A stretch of DNA of 64,000 nt, taken from Pseudomonadota bacterium (GTDB lineage Bacteria > Pseudomonadota > Gammaproteobacteria > Burkholderiales > Burkholderiaceae_B). Made by a program: the position numbers and the translations under genes. Shown here piece after piece: positions 43,688 through 52,926 of the stretch (positions are counted from its first letter, which is position 1; every line of letters starts with the position of its first letter). The stretch is taken from contig JAEWHK010000006.1 of NCBI GenBank assembly GCA_023387815.1, positions 1-64,000 of the forward strand, given 5' to 3'. A model generated the notes under the pieces. The model had not been told where the DNA came from. It did not search any database and saw only the letters and a list, made by a program, of their open reading frames with translations.

Positions 43688-46144
43688 GTGTCAAGAAAAA
43701 ATACTGCCGCGCCCGAAACTGCCGTTTTCCATACATCCAAGCACACCGGATATTGCCGTCCTTCGCGAACAATAAGATCCATGATTGCATCTGGATCTCT
43801 CTGCCTGTCAGCAATTTGGCTTGCAGTGCCTCAAGCCGTTTACGCGCAAGACAGCACCATACAGGTCAGCATTCCCGCACAACCGTTAGGCGAAGCGTTG
43901 ATTGCTGTGGCACACCGTTACTCTCTGGAAATGGCTTATTCCCCCGACCTGATACGCGGACTGCGATCATCGAGTGTTTCTGGAAGCCTTTCTGCCGAGC
44001 AAGCCTTGCAGCGTGTGCTGGCAAACACACCAATTTCGTATCGGATCAGCGGACGTAATGTAGTGTTGCTTAAACGCCCGGAACCGGCCGCAAACGCAGC
44101 GCCTCGGACTGCGCAGGTACTGACTCCCATCGTCGCGACAGCATCACGCAGCGACATCGAACCCGAGAATGCACCGCAAAAAATTGTCATTATTGAGCCG
44201 GAACAGATCGAACAGCAGTTGGCCATTTCGAGTAATTCGTCGAATGTTCTAAGCAATATGCTGCCTGCCTATACCCCCAGCCGGGAGAAGATGAACGGCA
44301 GCGGCGAAACGCTGCGCGGCCGCACTCCGATGATCATGATTGACGGCGTGCCTCAGTCCAACCCCTTGCGTCCGACTGGCCGTGAAGTGCACACGATTGA
44401 TTATTCGATGGTCGATCATATCGAAGTCATCAATGGGGCAAGTGCGTCCAATGGAATCGGAGGGACGGGCGGCGTCATCAATATTATTACCAAAAGCCCG
44501 GAGCCCGGCACGCTCAATCAGCATTTTGGCATACAGGCCACCACACCGACATCACAGCTCAAATCCGAAACCATGAGCTATAAAACCGATTATGGGGTGA
44601 ATGGGCGTGAGGGGCCGTGGGAATACCTGCTGGCAGGCAGCTTTGAAAGCCAGGGTCTGGCGCTTGACGGGTGGAATAATCCCGTGGGGGCAGATAACAC
44701 GCAGGGCGATCTGATGAGTTCGCGCGCCTATAACATTCTTGCGAAACTGGGTTACTGGATCGATGATAACCAGAAATTGCAGTTGAGCGTGAATCATTAC
44801 AAAATCAAAGGACGGATGGACTATATCGGCATCGCGGGTGATCGCGAAGCCGGTATTCCGACAACATCTGAGCGAGGAGACCCGGAAGGAATCGCCCCGC
44901 ACAACGAAGTCTGGACCTCTGCGCTGAAGTATGAAAACAGTAATCTCGCGGATACGGGCATCAAGCTGGACGCCATGGTATTCAATCAGCGTTTCGAAGG
45001 ACTGTTTGGCGCAGATAATTCCAAGACCTTCCAGGATCCGTCGATTGCGCCTGTCGGTCAACTGTATGATCAATCGCGTGCGACCGCAGACAAATGGGGA
45101 ACCAAACTGAGTTTGACCAAAGACGAACTGTTGGACGGCAGGCTCAAACTGACTGCGGGCTTCGACACGCTGATGGACAAGGGCAAGCAGGACCTTTACT
45201 TGACTGGCCGCACCTATGTGCCCGAGTCCAAGTACACCAGTTACGCCCCTTTTGTGATGGCAGAGTTCAAATTACTGGACAATCTGACGCTATCGGCCGG
45301 CTACCGCTACGAAATGGGTCAGCTGGATGTAACGTCCTACCGGACCCTGGCTGCATATAACAATGCTGCCGTGCAAGGGGGCAAGCTCAAATTCAACGAA
45401 GGGCTGTTCAGCGGCGGGCTGGTGTACAAACCGCTGGATAACCTGACCTTCTTTGGTAGTTTTTCCCAGGGTTTTGATATGCCTGATGTTGGACGTGCAT
45501 TGCGTTCGATCAACTCAGAGGGCCAATCCATTGACAACTTCCAGGCGCTCAAGCCCATCCTCACGGATAATTATGAAGTTGGCATGCGCTATCGGAATGA
45601 CCGATTCGACATGGACCTGAGCCTGTATCAATCGAATTCGAAGTATGGCAATCGGGTTGTCCCCGTCAACGGGCAGTTCCAGCTTGCTCGCCAGAAAACC
45701 CGGATCCAGGGATTTGAAGCGGGCCTTGGTGTCCAGATTAATGACAAACATCATGCACGTATCGGCTATTCCTATATGCGCGGGAAATACGATAGTAATG
45801 ATGATGGCAGCCTGGACGCAAAACTTGGGGCGCTTAACGTCGCACCCAATCGTATCGTAGCCAACTGGTCTGCCAAATGGACGGACAAGTTAAGCTCATT
45901 CTTACAGGTTAACTATGCCTTCAGCCAAAAGTTTGAAGAGCAGGACTCCAACTTCAATGGCTATGCCCTGGTTGATCTGGCATTGAACTATTCATTGCCC
46001 AAAGGAACGGTCAGTTTGTCTGCATCGAATCTGCTGAATAGAAAGTACATTACCTATTATTCGCAAAGTGCGTTGGTTGAGCCCCTGAGATATTTTGCGG
46101 GCAATGGACGCACCGTGACCCTTGGCTATTCGGTCAACTTCTGA
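43688..46144 (+). CDS. TonB-dependent siderophore receptor with STN signalling domain
   Basis: An 818-residue transducer-type outer-membrane receptor. After a signal peptide ending at V-Y-A, residues about 54-125 are an STN domain (I-P-A-Q-P-L-G-E-A-L-I-A-V-A and the G-S-L-S-A-E-Q-A-L-Q-R-V-L helix) that signals to FecR. The plug follows, with M-I-M-I-D-G-V-P-Q, V-D-H-I-E-V-I-N-G-A-S-A-S and G-G-V-I-N-I-I-T-K, then the barrel ending N-L-L-N-R-K-Y-I-T-Y. The start is a GTG at 43688, which gives a basic n-region before the signal peptide; ATG 43781 would leave almost no n-region. It is co-transcribed with the ABC importer genes (TGATG junction). The siderophore is unknown. Confidence 0.92.
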   Translation: MSRKNTAAPETAVFHTSKHTGYCRPSRTIRSMIASGSLCLSAIWLAVPQAVYAQDSTIQVSIPAQPLGEALIAVAHRYSLEMAYSPDLIRGLRSSSVSGSLSAEQALQRVLANTPISYRISGRNVVLLKRPEPAANAAPRTAQVLTPIVATASRSDIEPENAPQKIVIIEPEQIEQQLAISSNSSNVLSNMLPAYTPSREKMNGSGETLRGRTPMIMIDGVPQSNPLRPTGREVHTIDYSMVDHIEVINGASASNGIGGTGGVINIITKSPEPGTLNQHFGIQATTPTSQLKSETMSYKTDYGVNGREGPWEYLLAGSFESQGLALDGWNNPVGADNTQGDLMSSRAYNILAKLGYWIDDNQKLQLSVNHYKIKGRMDYIGIAGDREAGIPTTSERGDPEGIAPHNEVWTSALKYENSNLADTGIKLDAMVFNQRFEGLFGADNSKTFQDPSIAPVGQLYDQSRATADKWGTKLSLTKDELLDGRLKLTAGFDTLMDKGKQDLYLTGRTYVPESKYTSYAPFVMAEFKLLDNLTLSAGYRYEMGQLDVTSYRTLAAYNNAAVQGGKLKFNEGLFSGGLVYKPLDNLTFFGSFSQGFDMPDVGRALRSINSEGQSIDNFQALKPILTDNYEVGMRYRNDRFDMDLSLYQSNSKYGNRVVPVNGQFQLARQKTRIQGFEAGLGVQINDKHHARIGYSYMRGKYDSNDDGSLDAKLGALNVAPNRIVANWSAKWTDKLSSFLQVNYAFSQKFEEQDSNFNGYALVDLALNYSLPKGTVSLSASNLLNRKYITYYSQSALVEPLRYFAGNGRTVTLGYSVNF

Positions 46145-47136
46145 TGCATCGCGTGGACATGGCAAGGGTACAAAGATGGCCCGTTGCCGATCGCACACGG
46201 AACGATCGACGAGCGTTTTGTCTGCGCCTGTTGGGTTTGCCCTCCATTCTTGCCCTATTGCCCGATCCGGCAGGAGCCGTTCAGGTAGAACATGCCATGG
46301 GACGCGCTCAGGTACCAGTGCGGCCCGAGCGGGTTATCACGTTATTTCAGGGAGCCACAGATATTTCACTTGCATTAGGCGTAAGGCCTGTTGCCACCGT
46401 GGATTCCTGGACTGAAAAGCCAGTCTATCGGTATTTACGCCCACAATTGGGGGACGTCCAGTCGATTGGATTGGAAACGCAACCCAGCCTGGAAGACATT
46501 GCACTCTTGCAACCGGATCTGATCATCGGTTCAAAGTTCAGAAATGAAAGAGCGTTCGACCTGCTTTCGAAAATCGCACCCACGATTCTGGCACAGGACG
46601 TCTATTCGTTTGAGTCCAACACTCGCCTTATTGGCGCTGCGCTGCACCGTGACGCACAGGCTGCCCGATTGCTAGCACAATTGAACAAACGAGTTGCAGC
46701 ATTGCGCATTAAACTGAAGCAGAGATTTGGTCCGGCCTGGCCCCTGACCGTATCCGTGCTCGATATCCGCAGCGACCACATCCGGCTGTATCTGGCGGAC
46801 AGCTTTGCCGGTGCGTTGCTCAGTGCGCTGGGGTTTGCATGGACCTCGCAGTGGCGTGAAGGATCACGCTCCATCATCAAACTGACCAGTAAAGAACGTA
46901 TTCCGGTCATGGATGCCGATGTTTTTTTTGTACTCTTGCGTTCTGATAGCGCGGTGGTCCGGAATAACTACCTGGCGTGGTCGCGCCACCCACTTTGGCA
47001 ACAGCTGCAAGCAGTCAAATATGGGCGCGTGCATCACGTCAACAACGTGTACTGGAGTCTGGGGGGAGGAATCCAGAGTGCATTTCTGATGCTGAACGAA
47101 TTGGAGGCGAAGATGTTTGGCGAGCAATCCACGTGA
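46144..47136 (+). CDS. Iron-siderophore ABC transporter, substrate-binding protein
   Basis: A 330-residue class III (FecB/FhuD-like) periplasmic binding protein. The N-terminus has a twin-arginine style signal, D-R-R-A-F-C-L-R-L-L-G, followed by a hydrophobic stretch ending near P-A-G-A, so export by Tat is likely. The body has P-E-R-V-I-T-L-F-Q-G-A-T-D, L-L-Q-P-D-L-I-I-G-S and the C-terminal lobe. The ATG overlaps the receptor stop by one base. It receives the ferric siderophore after the outer membrane and hands it to the two permeases next door. Confidence 0.9.
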   Translation: MHRVDMARVQRWPVADRTRNDRRAFCLRLLGLPSILALLPDPAGAVQVEHAMGRAQVPVRPERVITLFQGATDISLALGVRPVATVDSWTEKPVYRYLRPQLGDVQSIGLETQPSLEDIALLQPDLIIGSKFRNERAFDLLSKIAPTILAQDVYSFESNTRLIGAALHRDAQAARLLAQLNKRVAALRIKLKQRFGPAWPLTVSVLDIRSDHIRLYLADSFAGALLSALGFAWTSQWREGSRSIIKLTSKERIPVMDADVFFVLLRSDSAVVRNNYLAWSRHPLWQQLQAVKYGRVHHVNNVYWSLGGGIQSAFLMLNELEAKMFGEQST

Positions 47137-48143
47137 AAGCCGCGTTGGTTCCGTCTTCACCTGCAGCGCTGCTGGCAATTGCAAGTGTGGTTACCATACT
47201 CTGTGGGGTGATCGCGCTGAGCGTCGGACAGGAGCACATTCCCCTGCTTGATGTCTGGCGGGCATTCGCTCAGCCCGACCCGCACAATATGGATCAGGTC
47301 GTGGTCCAGACCAGTCGCCTGGCAAGGGTCGTCGTTGCCGTATTGGTGGGCGCAAGTCTTGCCGTGGCTGGCGGACTGATGCAGGCACTGACGCTAAATC
47401 CGCTGGCCTCGCCCGGCATCTTCGGTATTAATGCGGGAGCCATGTTTGCGGTTGTGTTGATTGCGCCCGTGATGGGTGCGGAGTCATTTTCCCACTTCAT
47501 GTTGCTGGCGTTCCTTGGGGCGGGAGCAACCGGTGCGCTGGTTTATGCTGTGGGCATGCGCGGGCCCGCCCGCTCGGACCAGGCCAGACTGGTTCTGGCA
47601 GGCGCGGCGATCAGTTCCCTGCTGTTCTCCTTTACCCAGGCCGCCCTGGTAATCAATCAGGATGGGCTGGACAGCATTCTATTCTGGCTCGCAGGCTCAA
47701 CCGCAGGGCGCGGGATGAATGAGGTGCGCCTGGCCTGGCCACCCATCGTGCTGGGACTACTGGCCAGCGTTGCGCTGGCGCGGCACCTGAATATCCTCGT
47801 GGCTGGCGAAGCGATTGCGCGGGGACTGGGACAAAATGTGAGCCGCTTGCGGCTGCTGCTTGGCGTCTGTGTGATTCTCCTGGCGGGCACGGCAGTCGCG
47901 TTGGCGGGTACAGTGGGCTTCGTTGGCCTTGTGGTGCCGCATATTGTACGTCGGCTGTTCCCCAATGATTTTCGCTGGCTGCTGCCAGGTTACGCTCTTT
48001 TCGGCGCATTACTGCTGTTGATGGCCGATCTGCTGGGACGGATTGTTTTGCCTCCCGAAGAGATTCCGGTTGGAGCGATGACGGCGCTGATTGGCGCTCC
48101 GTACTTTATCTATCTGACGCGCCGGAGCGGCAAGCATGCGTGA
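47133..48143 (+). CDS. FecCD-family ABC permease (first)
   Basis: A 336-residue inner-membrane permease of the BtuC/FecCD/FhuB type with about ten helices. The start is GTG 47133, which overlaps the stop of the binding protein gene (GTGA); a longer frame upstream only shadows that gene. Typical motifs are S-R-L-A-R-V-V-V-A-V-L-V-G-A-S-L-A-V-A-G and N-P-L-A-S-P-G-I-F-G-I-N-A-G-A, and V-G-F-V-G-L-V-V-P-H-I-V-R near the coupling region. It pairs with the next permease as a heterodimer. Confidence 0.92.
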   Translation: MKAALVPSSPAALLAIASVVTILCGVIALSVGQEHIPLLDVWRAFAQPDPHNMDQVVVQTSRLARVVVAVLVGASLAVAGGLMQALTLNPLASPGIFGINAGAMFAVVLIAPVMGAESFSHFMLLAFLGAGATGALVYAVGMRGPARSDQARLVLAGAAISSLLFSFTQAALVINQDGLDSILFWLAGSTAGRGMNEVRLAWPPIVLGLLASVALARHLNILVAGEAIARGLGQNVSRLRLLLGVCVILLAGTAVALAGTVGFVGLVVPHIVRRLFPNDFRWLLPGYALFGALLLLMADLLGRIVLPPEEIPVGAMTALIGAPYFIYLTRRSGKHA

Positions 48144-49182
48144 TGTGCTCGTGATTCGTACCGGATACTTCTCCAGACTGCTTTCGCGGCGTGCACATGT
48201 GACGGTCGGCATTCTGCTGCTACTGCTGTGCCTGGTAACTGCCTGGTCGCTGATATCCGGAAAATATACCTTATCTGTTTCACAAATCTGGCAGGCGTGG
48301 ACGACTCCCAATCATCCCGCCAATGCCTTCATCCTGACGTGGTTGCGCTTGCCCAGGCTTTTGCTGGCGGTCATGGCTGGCGCTTCGCTCGCTCTGGCAG
48401 GGCTTTTGCTGCAGACACTGGTGCGCAACCCGCTGGCTTCTCCCGATATTGTGGGGGTGACGGGAGGAGCATCCGTGGCGACAGTCGCATGCCTGTCATT
48501 CTGGAGCGGCACAGTGAGCGTCCAGTGGTTGCCGCTGGTGTCGATGGCTGGCGGTTTTCTCGCAGCAGGGATCGTCTATGGGGTGGCATGGCGTACTGGG
48601 CTTTCTCCGACCCGGCTTATCCTTGTAGGTATCGGTGTAGCAGCCATGTGCGGCGCGCTTACCAGTACCTTGCTGGTTTTCAGCCCTATCGCCTCTACGC
48701 TGAATGCCTATGTCTGGCTGACCGGCAGCGTGTACGCCGCACGCTGGCACGAGATTGCAGCGCTGACCTGCTGGCTGGTGCCAGCCCTCATCATCGTCGC
48801 CTGCAATGTGCGCTGTCTGCCTTTATTCGAACTGGATGCCAGCCTGATGGCAAGCCTCGGGCTGCAGTGGCAGCGACGCCGTATACTGCTCCTGGGACTG
48901 AGTATATATCTGGCCGCCATCGCTGTCGCCTATACCGGCGCCCTTGGTTTTGTCGGATTGCTGGCACCCCACATTGCACGCAAGCTGGTCTATCGCCCTG
49001 GGGCTGCGCAGTTATGGGCAGCAGCGGCAACAGGTGCCATATTGGTGTCCCTGGCAGATCTGGTGGCGCGCACGCTTTTTCTTCCCATGGATTTACCGGC
49101 CGGCATTTTTGTCTCCGGCATCGGTGCTCCGTACTTCCTGTACCTATTGCTCACTGCAAGGTCGTACGTGCCCAGGAATTAA
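48136..49182 (+). CDS. FecCD-family ABC permease (second)
   Basis: A 348-residue FecCD permease overlapping the first by eight bases. It shows L-R-L-P-R-L-L-L-A-V-M-A-G-A-S-L-A-L-A-G, N-P-L-A-S-P-D-I-V-G-V-T-G-G-A and L-G-F-V-G-L-L-A-P-H-I-A-R. About ten helices are expected. Together with the first permease it forms the channel for the ferric siderophore across the inner membrane. Confidence 0.92.
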   Translation: MRDVLVIRTGYFSRLLSRRAHVTVGILLLLLCLVTAWSLISGKYTLSVSQIWQAWTTPNHPANAFILTWLRLPRLLLAVMAGASLALAGLLLQTLVRNPLASPDIVGVTGGASVATVACLSFWSGTVSVQWLPLVSMAGGFLAAGIVYGVAWRTGLSPTRLILVGIGVAAMCGALTSTLLVFSPIASTLNAYVWLTGSVYAARWHEIAALTCWLVPALIIVACNVRCLPLFELDASLMASLGLQWQRRRILLLGLSIYLAAIAVAYTGALGFVGLLAPHIARKLVYRPGAAQLWAAAATGAILVSLADLVARTLFLPMDLPAGIFVSGIGAPYFLYLLLTARSYVPRN

Positions 49183-49187
49183 TCACG

Positions 49188-50009
49188 ATGGAAATAAACG
49201 AAATCCCCTGCGCGATGAACACCCTGCAAGCGCGAAACCTCACACTGAAATATGACAGTCATATTGTTATTGATTCGATTTCAGTTGACATTCCTCGCGG
49301 CAAAATCACTGTACTGATTGGCAGCAATGGCTGCGGTAAAAGCACCATGCTCAAAGCCTTTGGCCGGCTATTGATGCCAGCTTCCGGGCAGGTCCTGCTT
49401 AATGGGAAGGACATTCAGCGCTACGCCAACGCAACAGTCGCCCATGAAATCGCCGTGCTGCCACAGACCCCGATCGTTCCGGAAGCCGTGACCGTATTTC
49501 AGCTGGCATGCCTGGGGCGTTACCCACACCAGAGTTGGTGGCAACAATGGACACACGAAGACGAAGCCGCCGTCGATCGCGCTCTGCAGCAAACACAACT
49601 GACGAAACTGAAAAACCGACGAGTCGATTCATTATCAGGCGGCCAGCGCCAGCGCGCGTGGATCGCAATGACCCTGGCGCAGGATACCAACACCCTGTTG
49701 CTGGATGAACCGACCACATACCTGGACCTGGCACATCAAATCGATGTGCTGGATTTGCTTTATGAGTTGAATGTCCGGCAAAACAAAACCATTGTGATGG
49801 TATTGCACGACTTGAATCTGGCCTGCCGATATGCTCATCACATCATTGCCTTGAACAACGGATCGGTCTATGCCCAGGGCGCTCCAGAGCAAATTATGAC
49901 GGTATCAATGGTCAAAGCCGTATTTGGTTTGGGCTGTCACATTGTTGCCGATCCTCTTTACGGCTCGCCCATGTGCATCCCAATTGGCAAAGGCCGGGCC
50001 CATGGCTAA
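49188..50009 (+). CDS. Iron-siderophore ABC transporter ATPase
   Basis: A 273-residue FepC/FecE-type ATPase. Walker A is G-S-N-G-C-G-K-S-T, the signature is L-S-G-G-Q-R-Q-R, Walker B is L-L-L-D-E-P-T, and the switch histidine is in V-L-H-D-L-N-L. The start is ATG 49188 with AGGA upstream; the open frame continues to 48228 but that part is only the shadow of the permease gene. ATG 49215 is another possible start. It energises the import step and overlaps the FhuF-like gene by eight bases. Confidence 0.92.
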   Translation: MEINEIPCAMNTLQARNLTLKYDSHIVIDSISVDIPRGKITVLIGSNGCGKSTMLKAFGRLLMPASGQVLLNGKDIQRYANATVAHEIAVLPQTPIVPEAVTVFQLACLGRYPHQSWWQQWTHEDEAAVDRALQQTQLTKLKNRRVDSLSGGQRQRAWIAMTLAQDTNTLLLDEPTTYLDLAHQIDVLDLLYELNVRQNKTIVMVLHDLNLACRYAHHIIALNNGSVYAQGAPEQIMTVSMVKAVFGLGCHIVADPLYGSPMCIPIGKGRAHG

Positions 50010-50853
50010 TGACGATTGTGAACACGCTGGTTCATCAAGGAGGGCGGCGACCAGTCTGCTGTCAAACAGGTGCGTCGTTTCAGGATTGACCAGACAGCAA
50101 TGGCAAATACTGCGCGACCAATGTCGGCTCATTCCCGCCAGCGAACGCGACATGCACTTTTCGGTGCCGCTGACTCAGTTGCTTGATCCCAGGTTTTGCG
50201 ACGCATTCCTTGACGAACTTTCCGGCCCCCTGGGGGCACCAAATCCAAAAATCACGGCGTCCCTTCTGTGCAAGCGTCTGGCTTTTCTCTTCACTGCTGC
50301 GCCGCTGGTCAGCATGACGCTGTTTAATCATGCGCTGGACCTCAGTGTTGGGAATGTGATTCTGGAATTTCGACACGATCGAATGTGGCAGTCGCGATTG
50401 CCTTTATTGCAGCTACAAACAGATCGGCTCAACACTGAGCAAAGAGGGGTAGATCGTGACGCCTGGCGTGAGCGCATACTGCGCCAGCTTTTTGCCGGAA
50501 ACCTGTCAAAAGTGTGGGATGCGTTAAAAACCAGTAGCGGCGTGTCATCGGCTATCTTGTGGGAGAACCTCGCTGTACGCATTTTCTCACTGTACGAGCG
50601 CAGAATGCAGTCCCTCGCTACCACGGATGCGGAAGGAGTGCACATCGAAGATGATTTTGATTACATCATCAGACGCGCCCCTGGCGAGATATTTGGCTTA
50701 TCCCGGAATCCGTTGACGCGATTTCATTTGCCATTGACCGCTCATGCGGGCAAGCGTGTGCGCTTCCGACGCACCTGCTGCTTTTACTTCAGGGCGACAC
50801 TGCCACCAGAATATTGCTCCGTTTGCCCATTGCTTCGATCTAAAGAAAAGTGA
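50002..50853 (+). CDS. FhuF-like siderophore-iron reductase
   Basis: A 283-residue cytoplasmic protein of the FhuF family that reduces siderophore-bound ferric iron so that it is released. The C-terminus has the [2Fe-2S] ligands C259-C260, C272 and C275 in R-R-T-C-C-F-Y-F-R then Y-C-S-V-C-P-L. The spacing is C-C-x11-C-x2-C, one residue longer than the C-C-x10-C-x2-C described for E. coli FhuF. The start at ATG 50002 overlaps the ATPase gene; the frame from 49924 is a longer alternative lying inside it. As the last gene of the uptake cluster it fits a hydroxamate-type siderophore. Confidence 0.85.
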   Translation: MANDDCEHAGSSRRAATSLLSNRCVVSGLTRQQWQILRDQCRLIPASERDMHFSVPLTQLLDPRFCDAFLDELSGPLGAPNPKITASLLCKRLAFLFTAAPLVSMTLFNHALDLSVGNVILEFRHDRMWQSRLPLLQLQTDRLNTEQRGVDRDAWRERILRQLFAGNLSKVWDALKTSSGVSSAILWENLAVRIFSLYERRMQSLATTDAEGVHIEDDFDYIIRRAPGEIFGLSRNPLTRFHLPLTAHAGKRVRFRRTCCFYFRATLPPEYCSVCPLLRSKEK

Positions 50854-50898
50854 ATTTTGAGCGAGTGCTGGGGGCGAGCGTTCAGTAATGGTCTGCAT

Positions 50899-50946
50899 GC
50901 AAAAACCGAAGCTCTCCAGCCTTACCTCACATTGACGGTTTTTTTA
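50899..50946. terminator. Possible terminator between convergent genes
   Basis: AAAAACCG and CGGTTTTTTT arms are separated by about 27 bases and sit between the FhuF-like and Bug genes, which converge. The loop is long, so the call is weak. Confidence 0.3.
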
Positions 50947-51921
50947 GTTAGAAAGCTTGATGTCCAAATCTCGAATCAGTTTTCCCCATGAATCATGCTC
51001 AGATTTGGCAAAACTTCCCAGCTCTTCAGAACTCATTGGCATAGGCTGAATTCCAATTTCAGAGAATTTTTTCTGAATCGTCTCGGAGCCAAGAGCCTCG
51101 TTCAGCGCTTTATTCAGAATTTCCAGTTTTTCTTTTGGCAGATCTTTGGGGCCTACCAGGCTTTGCCAGGCGTAGGCTTCAAAGCCTTTTGCACCCGCTT
51201 CGTCAAAAGTAGGGACATCAGGCAAAATATCCATGCGTTCAGGCGTTGCGACGGCCAGCACTTTCATTTTTTTCGCCTGAATCATCGAAATGGAGGGGGG
51301 CAGATCAACAAAGATGGAGTCTACCTGCCCGCTCATCAGATCCTGTACCGCTGGTGCGGAGCCTTTGTAAGGTACATGCAGCAAATTCAGTTTCTGTTGG
51401 TGGTTGAATAATTCAAGTGCCATATGCAACGGTGAACCATGGCCTGAAGACGCGGATGTTACTTTACCCGGTTCGTTTTTCGCCTTCTCCACAAATTGCG
51501 CCAGGTTATCCGCGGGAAATGAGTTGTTAACGGCCAGCACAATCGGCATTTTTCCCAGGCCGCCAATAAACGAGAAATCTTGCATGGCGTTATAGGTCAG
51601 TGATTTGTATAAAGCCGGATTGAAGGCGAGTGTTCCGGAGTCTACGGTGCCGATCGTATAACCGTCTGGGGCAGAGCGGGCAATGGCGGTTGCGCCGATA
51701 ATGCTGGCAGCTCCTGGTTTATTGTCTATCACAATTGTCTGTTTCAGGATTTTACCCATTTCTGTAGCAAGGTGACGTGCCATCACATCTGTGGTGCCGC
51801 CCGCGCTGTATGGCACTATCCAGCGAATTGCCTTGTCTGGATATGTCTCTGCGTGTAATTGTGCTGAGAATACCAGCGCTATGCCTGCAACCAGGGATTT
51901 GATAACGCGAAATTTTTTCAT
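50944..51921 (-). CDS. Bug-family tripartite tricarboxylate transporter substrate-binding protein
   Basis: A 325-residue periplasmic binding protein. The signal peptide ends near L-H-A-E-T. The Bug fold is shown by Y-P-D-K-A-I-R-W-I-V-P-Y-S-A-G-G-T-T-D-V-M-A-type sequence, I-V-I-D-N-K-P-G-A-A-S-I-I-G and the V-P-Y-K-G-S-A-P-A strand. A GGAGA lies before the ATG. It follows the RpiR-type gene by 36 bases. The membrane parts (TctA/TctB) are not present, so it relies on others or acts as a sensor. The ligand may relate to the neighbouring inositol genes, by position only. Confidence 0.9.
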   Translation of the reverse strand: MKKFRVIKSLVAGIALVFSAQLHAETYPDKAIRWIVPYSAGGTTDVMARHLATEMGKILKQTIVIDNKPGAASIIGATAIARSAPDGYTIGTVDSGTLAFNPALYKSLTYNAMQDFSFIGGLGKMPIVLAVNNSFPADNLAQFVEKAKNEPGKVTSASSGHGSPLHMALELFNHQQKLNLLHVPYKGSAPAVQDLMSGQVDSIFVDLPPSISMIQAKKMKVLAVATPERMDILPDVPTFDEAGAKGFEAYAWQSLVGPKDLPKEKLEILNKALNEALGSETIQKKFSEIGIQPMPMSSEELGSFAKSEHDSWGKLIRDLDIKLSN

Positions 51922-51956
51922 AAAGGTCTCCGTTAGGAATAATTATTAAAATGAGT

Positions 51957-52781
51957 TCATTGTTGTTGATTGATTTCCAGCTTGTAGGCCAGGGATAGAA
52001 ACAGAATTTGTGCCAGGCAGATGGACGCTGTAAGCGATCTGAAGGATAGCGTCTGGTTGTCGGTAGAACACAGCAGAAAATCTGCAAACTGGCTGATGGG
52101 CGACAAGGCGCTATCGCTGATAAGAACAATTTTTGCCTTCGATTCCCGCGCGTGTTGAAGGCAAGTCTGCGTTTCACCTGCATAGGGTGAGAAGCTGATG
52201 GCAAGCAGTACGTCTTCGTGATTCATGGTCCGCATGTATTGTTCAAGCACACCGCCTAAACCATTGAGAAAAATGACGTCTCTCTCGAGATTTTGCAGTG
52301 CATAGACCAGATAGGATGCAATTGGAAGTGACCGACCCATCCCCGCGATATAGATTTTTCTCGCCTTCGCAAGAGAGTTGACGGCCTTGTTCAACGCTTT
52401 CTGATCCAGACCCTTTTGCAGTTCTTTCAGGCTACTGATTCCACTGGATACAAGTCTATCGCTCAGGCTTAGGGAGTCATATGCAGTGTCGTCGGTAAGC
52501 TCCCTACGGATACGCTCGCGGTATTTATGGTGTTTGGGGTTCGTCGTAAGCAACTGATCTGTAAAGACTGCCTGCATTTCGCTGTATCCGCTAAAACCAA
52601 ACCGCTGAGCGAATCGCACGACGGCAGAGGACTGCACCGAACATTCCCTGGCGATATCCTGGACGCGTAATACTGGAATTTCGTTCTGGCGGCTTTCAAC
52701 AAACGAAGCGATCCGCTTGAGTTGCTTTGGCAGATCGTTGTACTCAGTGACCAGAGCGGCAAGAAATTTTTCTACAGTCAT
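51957..52781 (-). CDS. MurR/RpiR-family regulator, probable inositol regulator
   Basis: A 274-residue regulator with an N-terminal RpiR helix-turn-helix (about 1-75, with V-Q-D-I-A-R-E-C-S-V-Q-S-S-A-V-V-R-F-A-Q-R-F-G-F) and a C-terminal SIS sugar-phosphate isomerase-like domain (about 120-250, with I-Y-I-A-G-M-G-R-S-L). Start 52781 has AAGGTG close upstream. It is divergent from iolC-iolB, and an inverted repeat lies between. IolR-like RpiR proteins control inositol breakdown in proteobacteria, so it likely senses a phosphorylated inositol intermediate. Confidence 0.88.
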   Translation of the reverse strand: MTVEKFLAALVTEYNDLPKQLKRIASFVESRQNEIPVLRVQDIARECSVQSSAVVRFAQRFGFSGYSEMQAVFTDQLLTTNPKHHKYRERIRRELTDDTAYDSLSLSDRLVSSGISSLKELQKGLDQKALNKAVNSLAKARKIYIAGMGRSLPIASYLVYALQNLERDVIFLNGLGGVLEQYMRTMNHEDVLLAISFSPYAGETQTCLQHARESKAKIVLISDSALSPISQFADFLLCSTDNQTLSFRSLTASICLAQILFLSLAYKLEINQQQ

Positions 52782-52809
52782 TCCATCACCTTTGTTGTGG
52801 GTGTCATGC

Positions 52810-52828
52810 ATTCTAATCTAAATAGAAT
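52810..52828. promoter_or_regulatory. Putative RpiR operator between divergent genes
   Basis: ATTCTA-N7-TAGAAT, an inverted repeat in an AT-rich stretch between the RpiR-type gene and iolC. More TTAGAAT-like half sites follow downstream near 52860. It is proposed as the regulator's binding site by position and symmetry only. Confidence 0.45.
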
Positions 52829-52926
52829 AAATTTTCCATAATATTATATATTAGAATTATTATTGCATTTTTGAACAAACCTCGTTAAAGTCATGTCTCA
52901 GTTCCAATTGCCACCTCTGAATAATA

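Noticed and set aside
48228..49187. A long N-terminal extension of the ABC ATPase
   Set aside because: This part is the second permease gene read in another frame; the ATPase fold starts at 49188 with a ribosome site.
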